Source of the DNA: Clostridia bacterium
GTDB taxonomy: Bacteria; Bacillota_A; Clostridia; Christensenellales; Aristaeellaceae
NCBI GenBank assembly: GCA_017530275.1
Contig: JAFXMP010000246.1
Span: 1 to 8,090 of the forward strand
Reading direction: 5' to 3'
DNA length: 8,090 bases
Shown here: in pieces, positions 1 to 5,889 of the stretch
How positions within the stretch are numbered: position 1 is the stretch's first letter
Layout of the letters: the number at the start of each line of letters is the position of its first letter
The notes under the pieces: model-generated
Database searches by the model: none
Seen by the model: the letters and a program-made list of their open reading frames with translations, nothing else
Told to the model about the DNA's origin: nothing
Program-made: the position numbers and the translations under genes

Positions 1-516
1 ATGGAAACAATCGATTGCGCTGCATGCGGCGGATATGCGTTTTTGGAATTGTCCAAGGAAGATTATGCATCTGTTTATCCGCTGCATTTGGCACTGAATG
101 AGCATTACTGCTCCAGCCCCTTTTTTATGAACCGAAAACCAAATACACTGGAAGCGTTTTTGGATCGTTCGGAAAGAAATCAGGAACGTTACTTTGCTGC
201 GAAGACAGGCGAAGCATTATGCGCTTATATGGCAGTGTCAGATCAGGGTGAAACCTTCACTGCGTCCGGAAATCTTTATCGTCATATCATGGGAGCATAT
301 TGTTTGCCGGAACACAGGGGCAGGGGTGTATACAAGAACCTGCTGAATTATGTTGTCAATACCTTGAAAACTGAGGGATATACCAGACTTGGCGTGGATT
401 TTGAAAGCATCAATCCGTCAGGCAGCGGGTTTTGGCTCAAATTTTTTCATGCCTATACCAACAGTGTTGTGCGCAGGATCGACGAGCGGATCATGCAGAG
501 AGCTTCTCTGATATAA
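1..516 (+). CDS. GNAT family N-acetyltransferase (C-terminal part; 5' end probably outside window)
   Basis: Acetyl-CoA-dependent GNAT transferase, expected to be cytoplasmic; the acceptor is unknown. The acetyl-CoA loop is seen as GAYCLPEHRGRGVYKNLL (residues 98-115, core RGRGV at 106-110). It is followed by GYTRLGVDFESINP (126-139) and a C-terminal FWLKFF...VVRRIDERI block (144-164), a combination I know from larger clostridial GNAT proteins. The N-terminal stretch with ALNEHYCSSPFF (31-42) also fits that family. Proteins of this type are usually longer at the N-terminus. The reading frame is open from base 1, no ribosome binding site can be seen, and the ATG at base 1 may be an internal methionine, so I treat the gene as probably 5'-incomplete because of the window edge. 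The TAA stop is at 514-516. The family is sure, the substrate is not. Confidence 0.85.
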   Translation: METIDCAACGGYAFLELSKEDYASVYPLHLALNEHYCSSPFFMNRKPNTLEAFLDRSERNQERYFAAKTGEALCAYMAVSDQGETFTASGNLYRHIMGAYCLPEHRGRGVYKNLLNYVVNTLKTEGYTRLGVDFESINPSGSGFWLKFFHAYTNSVVRRIDERIMQRASLI

Positions 517-691
517 TATCATTGGATTGTTATTTCCGGACAAATACCGGTTTTCGTGATATCCGATACAGTGAAGAAACCAGAATCATGCTAATGAAAC
601 TGGGCGGTACGACCGTATCGAGAACATGGACAGCAGGACGATTCCCCTGGTTGAAGGGGAGTACGGATTCAGAACGGAGTATGTGCCATGA
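517..691 (+). pseudogene. Decayed coding stretch before the AAC(3) gene
   Basis: This 175-base stretch holds no intact gene. Frame 2 reads as a short protein-like tail of about 38 codons (575-691, containing GRYDRIENMDSRTIPLVEG and ending TEYVP). It ends in a TGA at 689-691 that overlaps the AAC(3) start as ATGA, the arrangement of translationally coupled genes. Upstream in the same frame there are stops at 557-559 and 572-574. The other frames give only short or composition-driven peptides. The simplest reading is the 3' end of a degraded gene that once preceded the AAC(3) gene. I do not recognise the family. It could instead be non-coding spacer with a chance overlap. Confidence 0.3.
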
Positions 692-1470
692 AGCTAATAA
701 CGAAGAAAGAGATAAAAGAAGCGTTTGCTCAGATTGGACTAAGGGCTGGAACCGTTGTGATGGTGCATACCTCTCTGAGCGCAATCGGCTATGTCTGCGG
801 TGGCGCTCAGACCGTCATTGAAGCGCTGACTGAGACGGTTGGCCCGGAAGGCACCATCATGATGCCTACGCAGTCGTGGAAAAACCTCGATCCAGAGGAT
901 GGCGTGCATTGGAATGTTGAGGAAGAATACTGGCAGATAATCCGCGACAACTGGCCAGCCTATGATAAGCGCATCACGCCAACCAATACGATGGGAGCAG
1001 TGGCGGAGATGTTCCGTTCCTGGCCTGGGGTGCTTCGCAGCGACCACCCTGCACGTTCTGTGGCGGCCTGGGGAAAGAATGCGGAATATCTGGTATCAAA
1101 CCATGACCTTTCCAATATTTTCGGTGAAGGCTCTCCAATCGGAAAGCTGTATGAACTGGATGGTTCTGTTCTGTTGATCGGCGTGGGATACGACAAGAAT
1201 ATTTCTCTCCATTTGGCAGATATCCGGGCTGCTTATCCGGGGAAGCATAACTGCATTGAGCACAGCGCAATCATGGAAAGCGGAAAGCGCGTATGGAAAG
1301 CGTATGAAACGCTGTATGTGGACGGCGAGGATTTTAAGGAGATCGGGGCCGCTTTTGAAAAAGAGCATGAAATCAAGAGTGGCATGCTCGGAGGCGCAGT
1401 GCTCCGACTCATGCGGCAGCGCGACCTGGTCGATTATGCGGTTGGCTGGATTGAGAAAAACAGGAAGTGA
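688..1470 (+). CDS. AAC(3)-family N-acetyltransferase
   Basis: Member of the antibiotic N-acetyltransferase (AAC(3)) family. Characterised members transfer acetyl from acetyl-CoA to the 3-amino group of the 2-deoxystreptamine ring of aminoglycosides in the cytoplasm. The 260-residue length is typical. Family blocks appear in order: VMVHTSLSAIGYVCGG (24-39), VGPEGTIMMPTQSW (51-64), TPTNTMGAVAEMFR (97-110), RSDHPARSVAAWG (117-129), FGEGSPIGKLYELDGSVLLIG (145-165, quoted in parts: GEGSPIGKL and GSVLLIGVGYD) and NISLHLAD (171-178). The start overlaps the preceding stop as ATGA, and a small lipoprotein gene follows after 28 bases. Homologues in Firmicutes, such as Bacillus subtilis YokD, are not all resistance enzymes, so aminoglycoside resistance is possible but unproven. 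It could also acetylate another amine. The family call is firm. Confidence 0.93.
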   Translation: MKLITKKEIKEAFAQIGLRAGTVVMVHTSLSAIGYVCGGAQTVIEALTETVGPEGTIMMPTQSWKNLDPEDGVHWNVEEEYWQIIRDNWPAYDKRITPTNTMGAVAEMFRSWPGVLRSDHPARSVAAWGKNAEYLVSNHDLSNIFGEGSPIGKLYELDGSVLLIGVGYDKNISLHLADIRAAYPGKHNCIEHSAIMESGKRVWKAYETLYVDGEDFKEIGAAFEKEHEIKSGMLGGAVLRLMRQRDLVDYAVGWIEKNRK

Positions 1471-1498
1471 AATAATCCCCTGTTGCGGAGGTATGAAC

Positions 1499-1831
1499 AT
1501 GAAAAGAATTGTAATGATTCTGTTATGTCTCCTGTTGGCCATTTCATTTTCTGGATGTACAAAGAAAGCCGCTGTTAAAAACACGATAGAGGGCAATTTG
1601 AAAACATATTATGAGATGATGGACGGGACATGGATGTGTGATGATCATTTGTATAAATACCGGATTGAGATGAATGGCAGAATGCCAAATGCGGCTGTGG
1701 ATTCATCTTTCGTTTATTTATGCAATTTTGAGGAGATAACATTTGATCAGGCATATAAGGCTGCGGGAATCAGCAGTAATTCTGATGATTATTTTTCACC
1801 GGAAAAAGCGGTTCTGGTAGAAATGAAATGA
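1499..1831 (+). CDS. Small secreted lipoprotein, function unknown
   Basis: Predicted 110-residue lipoprotein. A basic start (MKR), a hydrophobic stretch (residues 4-16) and FSGC with Cys20 form a signal peptide II with a lipobox. Phenylalanine at position -3 is less usual than leucine. The mature part would be tethered outside the cytoplasmic membrane. It begins with a short lysine-containing linker and continues with GTWMCDDHLYKYRIEMNGRM (43-62) and ITFDQAYKAAGISSN (80-94). I recall similar small proteins of unknown function from clostridial genomes but can name no family. I chose the ATG at 1499 over the in-frame ATG at 1493 because GGAGG at 1487-1491 lies 7 bases from the former and only 1 from the latter. 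The gene sits 28 bases after the AAC(3) gene and was probably transcribed with it. Confidence 0.75.
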   Translation: MKRIVMILLCLLLAISFSGCTKKAAVKNTIEGNLKTYYEMMDGTWMCDDHLYKYRIEMNGRMPNAAVDSSFVYLCNFEEITFDQAYKAAGISSNSDDYFSPEKAVLVEMK

Positions 1832-1868
1832 ACAGTATGATGGATTGAGCCATTGGAAAGGGCATGGA

Positions 1869-2354
1869 ATGTTTATGACGGATGGCATTCAAATCGTTGA
1901 GCAAGGCACCGGACTGGCTGAAGCGCTGCTCCGTTTTGTCGAAAATTGCTCCTGGGACGAAGCAAAAGATCATATCGCCCAGAATATCAGGGAATGGGCG
2001 TTTACCGACTGGGAAACCATGTTTGCCGCCATTCGGGACGGAAAGATCGTCGGCATGGCTTCCGTGATGAAAACGGATTATTACCCTTTGCCGGAAGTCT
2101 TTCCCTGGGTATCCTGCATCTTTGTTTCGGAGGAGTATAGAGGACAAAGGATCAGCGGAGAGCTGATTGCCTGCGCGAATCGGTATCTGATGGAGCAGGG
2201 CTTCGACCGAAGCTACATACCATCAGAGTTTACCGGCCTTTATGAGCATTACGGGTATCGGTATGTTCGGGACATCGTCAATTACGGCGGAGGAATCGAC
2301 CGCCTGTATGTCAAGGAACTTGGAGAAGAAAACGATTCGACGGAAAGAAAATGA
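1869..2354 (+). CDS. GNAT family N-acetyltransferase
   Basis: A 161-residue single-domain GNAT protein, expected to transfer acetyl from acetyl-CoA to an unknown amine. Strand beta-4 and motif A read WVSCIFVSEEYRGQRISGEL (80-99). The pyrophosphate loop is RGQRIS, not the textbook RGxGxG, a variant I know from other clostridial GNATs. Near the C-terminus, the GLYEHYGYRYVRD segment (about 134-146) matches motif B, with its helix and tyrosine. The frame is open from a TTG at 1845, but I prefer the ATG at 1869 because AAAGGG (1857-1862) lies 6 bases before it; the ATG at 1875 is an alternative. The lipoprotein gene ends 37 bases upstream. The next gene starts 16 bases after the stop, and its ribosome binding site lies in this gap. 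Confidence 0.85.
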   Translation: MFMTDGIQIVEQGTGLAEALLRFVENCSWDEAKDHIAQNIREWAFTDWETMFAAIRDGKIVGMASVMKTDYYPLPEVFPWVSCIFVSEEYRGQRISGELIACANRYLMEQGFDRSYIPSEFTGLYEHYGYRYVRDIVNYGGGIDRLYVKELGEENDSTERK

Positions 2355-2370
2355 TGCAGGAGACGAGAAA

Positions 2371-2934
2371 ATGATCGAAGCCGCAATTGCGTATGTCAAG
2401 CGCCTCTTCCAAAATAATGCTGGCGGGCATGACGCGGAGCATACTTTGCGCGTATACAGAAACGCCCTTTTGATTGCTAGGCAAGAGCCGGGCTGCGATC
2501 TGGAAATCGTGTCGCTGGCCGCTCTGCTGCATGACGCTGACGATCATAAACTATTTGATACCAGGAATAACGCTAACGCCCGGTCGTTTCTGGAGGAACA
2601 GAATATGCCTCCGGATAAGGTCGAACGCATCATCGCGGCGATCAATGCTGTATCCTTCAGCCAGAACAGAGGAAAGAAGCCGGAAACGCTGGAAGGGAAA
2701 ATCGTTCAGGATGCTGACCGTCTGGACGCCATCGGAGCGGTGGGAATTGCCCGTACTTTCGCCTTTGGAGGTGAACACGGGAGAAGCCTGGACGCATCCA
2801 TCCAGCATTTCTACGACAAACTGCTCCTGTTAAAGGATGAAATGAACACGAAGTCAGGGCGGGAATTGGCGGAAGATAGGCATTCTTTCATGGTTCGCTT
2901 TCTGGAGGAATACAGGAAGGAGATGTCTGAATGA
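2371..2934 (+). CDS. HD-domain phosphohydrolase (YedJ/YpgQ-like)
   Basis: A 187-residue soluble HD-superfamily protein. The metal-binding set is visible: His24 in GHDAEHTLRV (19-28), the HD pair His54-Asp55 in AALLHDADDHK (50-60), and Asp116 in VQDADRLDAIGAVGIARTF (112-130). The QDADRLDAIGAxG block is characteristic of the group containing E. coli YedJ and B. subtilis YpgQ. YpgQ is reported to be a metal-dependent (d)NTP pyrophosphohydrolase, so hydrolysis of a nucleotide is the likely activity, but the substrate cannot be read from sequence. The open frame extends far upstream into the GNAT gene. I chose the ATG at 2371 because AGGAG (2358-2362) lies 8 bases before it and the homology starts there. 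Its TGA overlaps the next start (ATGA at 2931-2934), indicating translational coupling. Confidence 0.88.
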   Translation: MIEAAIAYVKRLFQNNAGGHDAEHTLRVYRNALLIARQEPGCDLEIVSLAALLHDADDHKLFDTRNNANARSFLEEQNMPPDKVERIIAAINAVSFSQNRGKKPETLEGKIVQDADRLDAIGAVGIARTFAFGGEHGRSLDASIQHFYDKLLLLKDEMNTKSGRELAEDRHSFMVRFLEEYRKEMSE

Positions 2935-3401
2935 CATTTCGATTTGCGATGGAAGCAGACTGTGCACTGATCCTCCGCTTTATCCGCGGCCTGGCTGCTT
3001 ATGAGAAAATGTCTGACCAGGTCGTCGCTACAGAAGAATTGCTGCGTGAATGGATATTTGAGAAGCAGAAAGCCGAGGTGCTGTTTGTTTGCGACGGAGA
3101 ACGGGAAGTGGGTTTTGCTTTATTCTTCCATAACTTCTCAACATTCCTGGGCCGCGCCGGAATCTATCTGGAGGATTTGTTTATCTTGCCGGAGTACAGA
3201 GGCAAAGGGTATGGGAAAGCCCTGCTGAAAAAACTGGCGCAGATCACTTCTGAACGGGGATGCGGCAGACTGGAATGGTCTTGCCTGGATTGGAACGAGC
3301 CGAGCATCAACTTTTATCTTTCACTTGGAGCCGTGCCCCTGGATGATTGGACGACCTATCGTTTGGCAGGTGAAAAACTGAAAGATATATGCTGCGAATG
3401 A
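2931..3401 (+). CDS. SSAT-like GNAT N-acetyltransferase (diamine/polyamine type)
   Basis: A 156-residue GNAT protein resembling spermidine/spermine N1-acetyltransferase (SSAT). Shared features with the human enzyme are the early LAAYEKMSDQV segment (21-31), YLEDLFILPEYRGKGYG (79-95) with a canonical RGKGYG acetyl-CoA loop, and DWNEPSINFYLSLGA (120-134). Tyr129 in that last block sits where the SSAT family has its conserved tyrosine. The likely reaction is acetylation of a small amine such as a polyamine, diamine or thia-amino acid. Bacterial members have varied substrates, so this is not certain. The start codon overlaps the stop of the HD-domain gene by 4 bases, so the two are probably made together. 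A membrane protein gene follows after 19 bases. The family is firm, the substrate is inferred. Confidence 0.88.
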   Translation: MTFRFAMEADCALILRFIRGLAAYEKMSDQVVATEELLREWIFEKQKAEVLFVCDGEREVGFALFFHNFSTFLGRAGIYLEDLFILPEYRGKGYGKALLKKLAQITSERGCGRLEWSCLDWNEPSINFYLSLGAVPLDDWTTYRLAGEKLKDICCE

Positions 3402-3420
3402 CGGTTAGGAGGAAAACACG

Positions 3421-4098
3421 ATGATGAAAAGCAGAACCGCACAATTGGTCTTTCAATCCATGTATGCTGCCCTGGCGCTGGTCGCCTGTGTGGGCAGCGT
3501 GGGATTTTATGATATGAAGTTTACTTCCGACTTCTATATCTATTTTACCAATATCAGCAATTACTTGTGCGCGGGCATCATGATGGCCGAACTGATTCAA
3601 ACAGCCAGGAAGCAGGGCGACAGCTTTGTGACGACTGCTCCACGCCTTCGCGTGATCAGTATGCTGGGGCTTGTGCTGACCTTCCTGGTCTTCAACTTGC
3701 TGCTGGCGAACGATCCGGCCAGAGATCCGGCCCTGAATTACAAAGTGGAATGTATCCTATGCCATATCGTGCTTCCGATCCTGTTTGTGGCGGATTGGAT
3801 GATGTTTTATGAACATGGAAAAATCAACTGGAAGCTGCCGCTGCTGTCCGCGCTGTTCCCGCTTTTCTATTTGCTGTATGTATTCCTGCATGCGGCATTG
3901 TGGCGGTTTGACAGCAGCATCATGAATTATGCGGGCACCGACCCGGTGATTTATCCGTATTTCTTCCTGAATCCGGAACGGGTAGGCATAGGCGGAATCA
4001 TCATTTGGGTGGCTGCGCTGCTTGCAGGTTTTGTTGTTCAGGGGTATCTTTTCATGATAGTGGATCGTCTGTTGAAAAAGCAGGATAAGAGAATTTGA
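3421..4098 (+). CDS. Pr6Pr-type six-helix integral membrane protein
   Basis: A 225-residue integral membrane protein with about six hydrophobic segments: residues 8-27, 38-60, 77-96, 110-130, 138-158 and 188-214. Landmarks I associate with the Pr6Pr family are YFTNISNYL (41-49), CHIVLPILFVADWMMF (114-129), PLFYLLYVFLHA (147-158) and YPYFFLN (178-184), together with a lysine-rich cytoplasmic tail. No biochemical function is established for this family as far as I know. An excellent ribosome binding site, TAGGAGG (3406-3412), lies 8 bases before the first of two adjacent ATGs (3421 and 3424). The gene follows the SSAT-like gene by 19 bases and is probably the last full gene of that run, since only a 25-codon ORF and a long palindrome come after it. 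Confidence 0.8.
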   Translation: MMKSRTAQLVFQSMYAALALVACVGSVGFYDMKFTSDFYIYFTNISNYLCAGIMMAELIQTARKQGDSFVTTAPRLRVISMLGLVLTFLVFNLLLANDPARDPALNYKVECILCHIVLPILFVADWMMFYEHGKINWKLPLLSALFPLFYLLYVFLHAALWRFDSSIMNYAGTDPVIYPYFFLNPERVGIGGIIIWVAALLAGFVVQGYLFMIVDRLLKKQDKRI

Positions 4099-4100
4099 AC

Positions 4101-4178
4101 ATGAAAGAATACGATGAGCCGATGCTGTATATGTCCACGCCGGATCATCCCAATATCCATGGTAATACTAATCCCTGA
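4101..4178 (+). pseudogene. 25-codon ORF, possibly a gene truncated by the palindromic element
   Basis: Two bases after the Pr6Pr stop an ATG opens a short frame beginning MKEYDEPMLYMSTPDHPN and ending after 25 codons. Its last codons and its TGA (4176-4178) lie inside the left end of the 161-bp palindrome. The first 20 or so residues read like the start of an ordinary protein, whereas the last few are encoded by the repeat. I infer that the element, or the rearrangement that brought it, cut off a longer gene. No continuation is visible downstream, where the GH43 gene begins. There is no clear ribosome binding site, so translation would depend on coupling to the preceding gene. I do not recognise the family, and it could be a chance ORF. 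Confidence 0.35.
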
Positions 4179-4325
4179 TAAAAACTTTCCATCTCATCGG
4201 TCTTTTTCCGCTCCGGCGTTGCTTCATTCCGGTCAACGTAGCGGTGCTACGCCTCCCTCCATTCAGCTTAGCCGGAACGAAAAAACCCTCGATGATCTTG
4301 TAAACTTTTTATCAGTTCTTAGTAT
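4165..4325. repeat. 161-bp imperfect palindrome (MITE-like element or structured RNA)
   Basis: Almost the whole segment is one inverted repeat centred near 4244. The outer arms begin ATACTAA (4165-4171) and end TTAGTAT (4319-4325). Inside these lie CTGATAAAAA (4175-4184) and its exact complement TTTTTATCAG (4306-4315), then ATCATCG-like, T-run and CCGGC segments that pair imperfectly. The apex is a perfect hairpin, CGTAGC-GGT-GCTACG (4237-4251). There is no coding capacity. This layout fits a miniature inverted-repeat transposable element or a repeated structured element; transcribed, it would fold into one long hairpin. It lies between a truncated ORF and the ribosome binding site of the GH43 gene. 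I see no second copy in the window and no clear target-site duplication. Confidence 0.75.
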
Positions 4326-4328
4326 AAG

Positions 4329-4335
4329 AAGGAGG
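4329..4335 (+). promoter_or_regulatory. Ribosome binding site of the GH43 gene, abutting the palindrome
   Basis: AAGGAGG lies 8 bases before the ATG at 4344 and begins only 3 bases after the right end of the palindrome. It fixes the start of the glycosidase gene. Folding of the adjacent hairpin in the mRNA could affect access to it, which is inference. Confidence 0.75.
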
Positions 4336-4343
4336 TCTGTTCC

Positions 4344-5777
4344 ATGAAGTCGTTTATCAAGGGTGCCAATCCCTACATGCCCCTGTGGGAGCATGTGCCG
4401 GACGGAGAACCCCGGGTGTTTGAGCACAACGGGGAAAAGCGGGTATATGTCTACGGCTCCCATGACATCGAGCGGAGGGAATACTGCGGGCGGAACTATG
4501 TGGTGTGGTCGGCTCCCGTGACCGATCTGACCGACTGGACCTGTCATGGCGTATCCTATGAAACGCACTATGATTCCGTTCTCTACGCCCCGGACGTGGT
4601 CAAAAAGGGAGACACCTATTATCTCTATGCTGCCGAGAAGCGCGGCAGCCTGATCGTAGCCGCCACGTCGAAAACACCCTGGGGACCCTTTGAAAACCCG
4701 GTGGAGACAAAGCTTGGATTTGACCCCGGGGTTCTGGTAGATGACGACGGCCGGGCCTTTGCCTATTGGGGCGGCTGTGCCGCGCCCTGCTATATCGCGG
4801 AGCTGGAGGAGGACATGGCCACCATCAAGGAAGATACCCTGGTGTCCAACCCCCTAGGGCACTCCACCTGCCCCTGGAATCCGGTGGACGATGGGCATAT
4901 CTCGCTGATCGACGGCTTCTTTGAGGCATCCAGCCCGCGCAAGGTGCTGGGGAAGTATGTCTACATTTTCTCCCGGCGCTATGAAAAGCCGGTACCGGAG
5001 CTGGGCGTGTTTGAGCCGAACAACGGGTTCCTGTCCTACCGCTTCAGCGATTCGCCCTTCGGCCCCTTCATCGCCGGCGGGGATATCAGCTTCAACGGCG
5101 GCGAGATCCTGCGGGACTCGGAAGGCGTGGGCGCCATGACCTACCAGTGGGGCAACAACCATGGCTCCATCGTGGAAGTCAACGGAAAGTGGTATGTGTT
5201 CTACCACCGGCAGACGGGGGTCAACGAGTTCTCCCGCCAGGCCATGATGGAACCCATCGATGTGGCGCTGGGCCGGGACGGAGCACTGTACATCGGGGAT
5301 ATCCGGTATCTGAACGGAGAGCCCGTCTCCTCCAGGCCTGTGGAGATGACCTCCCAGGGAGCGCACATCAACGGACTGGACGCGGCAAAGTGGATTTCTG
5401 CCGGATACGCTTGCCACATCCACGGCAGCAGGCAGCGGGCCTATATCGAGCCCCGCTATGATCAGCGTGATGACGTCTCGACGCCTGTGGTCGGGATCAC
5501 TTCAGGTACGACCGTGGGATTCCGTTACCTCCAGTTCGGCAGCAATCCGCCCCAGTGCGTGACGGTCGTGGTGAACCGCTGCCGGCCGATGAGGGTTCTT
5601 GTCCGGCTGGATTCGTACAGGGGCCGCGTGATCGCCTGCCTGGAATTCTCCGGAGAGGACCATGAGAAGAGCGCCGCACTGACGGCCGGCGTGATCGGGA
5701 AGCATGCGGTGTACTTTGAGTTTTTGTCGGATGAGACCGGCGAGATTGCGTCGTTTGACCGATTTACCTTCTCCTGA
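4344..5777 (+). CDS. GH43-like glycoside hydrolase, intracellular
   Basis: A 477-residue protein with a five-bladed propeller glycosidase domain (about 1-330) and a C-terminal beta-rich domain (about 340-477) that may be a carbohydrate-binding sandwich. GH43 enzymes are inverting glycosidases, mostly acting on arabinose, xylose or galactose side chains. Landmarks are NPYMPLWEHVPDGEPRVFE (9-27; Asp20 is the candidate base), YAPDVVKKGDTYYLYAA (81-97; Asp84 is the candidate pKa-modulating Asp), DGFFEASSPRK (190-200; Glu194 is the candidate acid) and NNHGSIVEVNGKWYVFYHR (271-289). No signal peptide is present, so it should act in the cytoplasm on imported oligosaccharides. No transporter or sugar regulator lies beside it. 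The gene is clearly more GC-rich than those upstream, which suggests separate origin. The family is likely, the subfamily and substrate unknown. Confidence 0.87.
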   Translation: MKSFIKGANPYMPLWEHVPDGEPRVFEHNGEKRVYVYGSHDIERREYCGRNYVVWSAPVTDLTDWTCHGVSYETHYDSVLYAPDVVKKGDTYYLYAAEKRGSLIVAATSKTPWGPFENPVETKLGFDPGVLVDDDGRAFAYWGGCAAPCYIAELEEDMATIKEDTLVSNPLGHSTCPWNPVDDGHISLIDGFFEASSPRKVLGKYVYIFSRRYEKPVPELGVFEPNNGFLSYRFSDSPFGPFIAGGDISFNGGEILRDSEGVGAMTYQWGNNHGSIVEVNGKWYVFYHRQTGVNEFSRQAMMEPIDVALGRDGALYIGDIRYLNGEPVSSRPVEMTSQGAHINGLDAAKWISAGYACHIHGSRQRAYIEPRYDQRDDVSTPVVGITSGTTVGFRYLQFGSNPPQCVTVVVNRCRPMRVLVRLDSYRGRVIACLEFSGEDHEKSAALTAGVIGKHAVYFEFLSDETGEIASFDRFTFS

Positions 5778-5889
5778 GCATGGCGCCTGCTGTCCTGTCA
5801 GAGTGTGATGCAGCGACGGGTTTGCGGGTTGTGGCATTCAGTCAGCCCGCCTCAAAGCATAACCGGCCAAAACCAGGGGAAAAGGACGA
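5778..5889. other. Intergenic spacer with a weak hairpin
   Basis: This is a 112-base gap between the glycosidase gene and the next membrane protein gene. It contains a possible 7-pair stem, GCGGGTT (5824-5830) with AGCCCGC (5844-5850), including one G-T pair and a 13-base loop. No T-run follows, so it is not a convincing intrinsic terminator. I see no promoter with both boxes. Confidence 0.35.

Noticed and set aside
432..821. + strand open frame of 129 codons overlapping the GNAT and AAC(3) genes
   Set aside because: Most of it lies within real genes in other frames, and the middle part shows no family features. The decayed stretch is better explained by the frame that ends at 691.
1096..1596. 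- strand open frame of 166 codons across the end of AAC(3) and the start of the lipoprotein gene
   Set aside because: It runs antisense to two well-supported genes and has no recognisable domain or start signal.
4298..4325. Possible promoter TTGTAA / TAGTAT at the right end of the palindrome driving the GH43 gene
   Set aside because: The -10 match is poor, and the predicted start point would fall inside the ribosome binding site. The sequence is also explained by the palindrome's own symmetry.
4854..5423. Long - strand open frame of 189 codons inside the glycosidase gene
   Set aside because: It is antisense to a clear GH43-like coding sequence in GC-rich DNA, has no ribosome binding site, and its protein has the repetitive look of a frame shadow.
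5824..5850. Hairpin after the glycosidase gene as an intrinsic terminator
   Set aside because: The 7-pair stem has a wobble pair and a long loop, and no T-run follows on the + strand.
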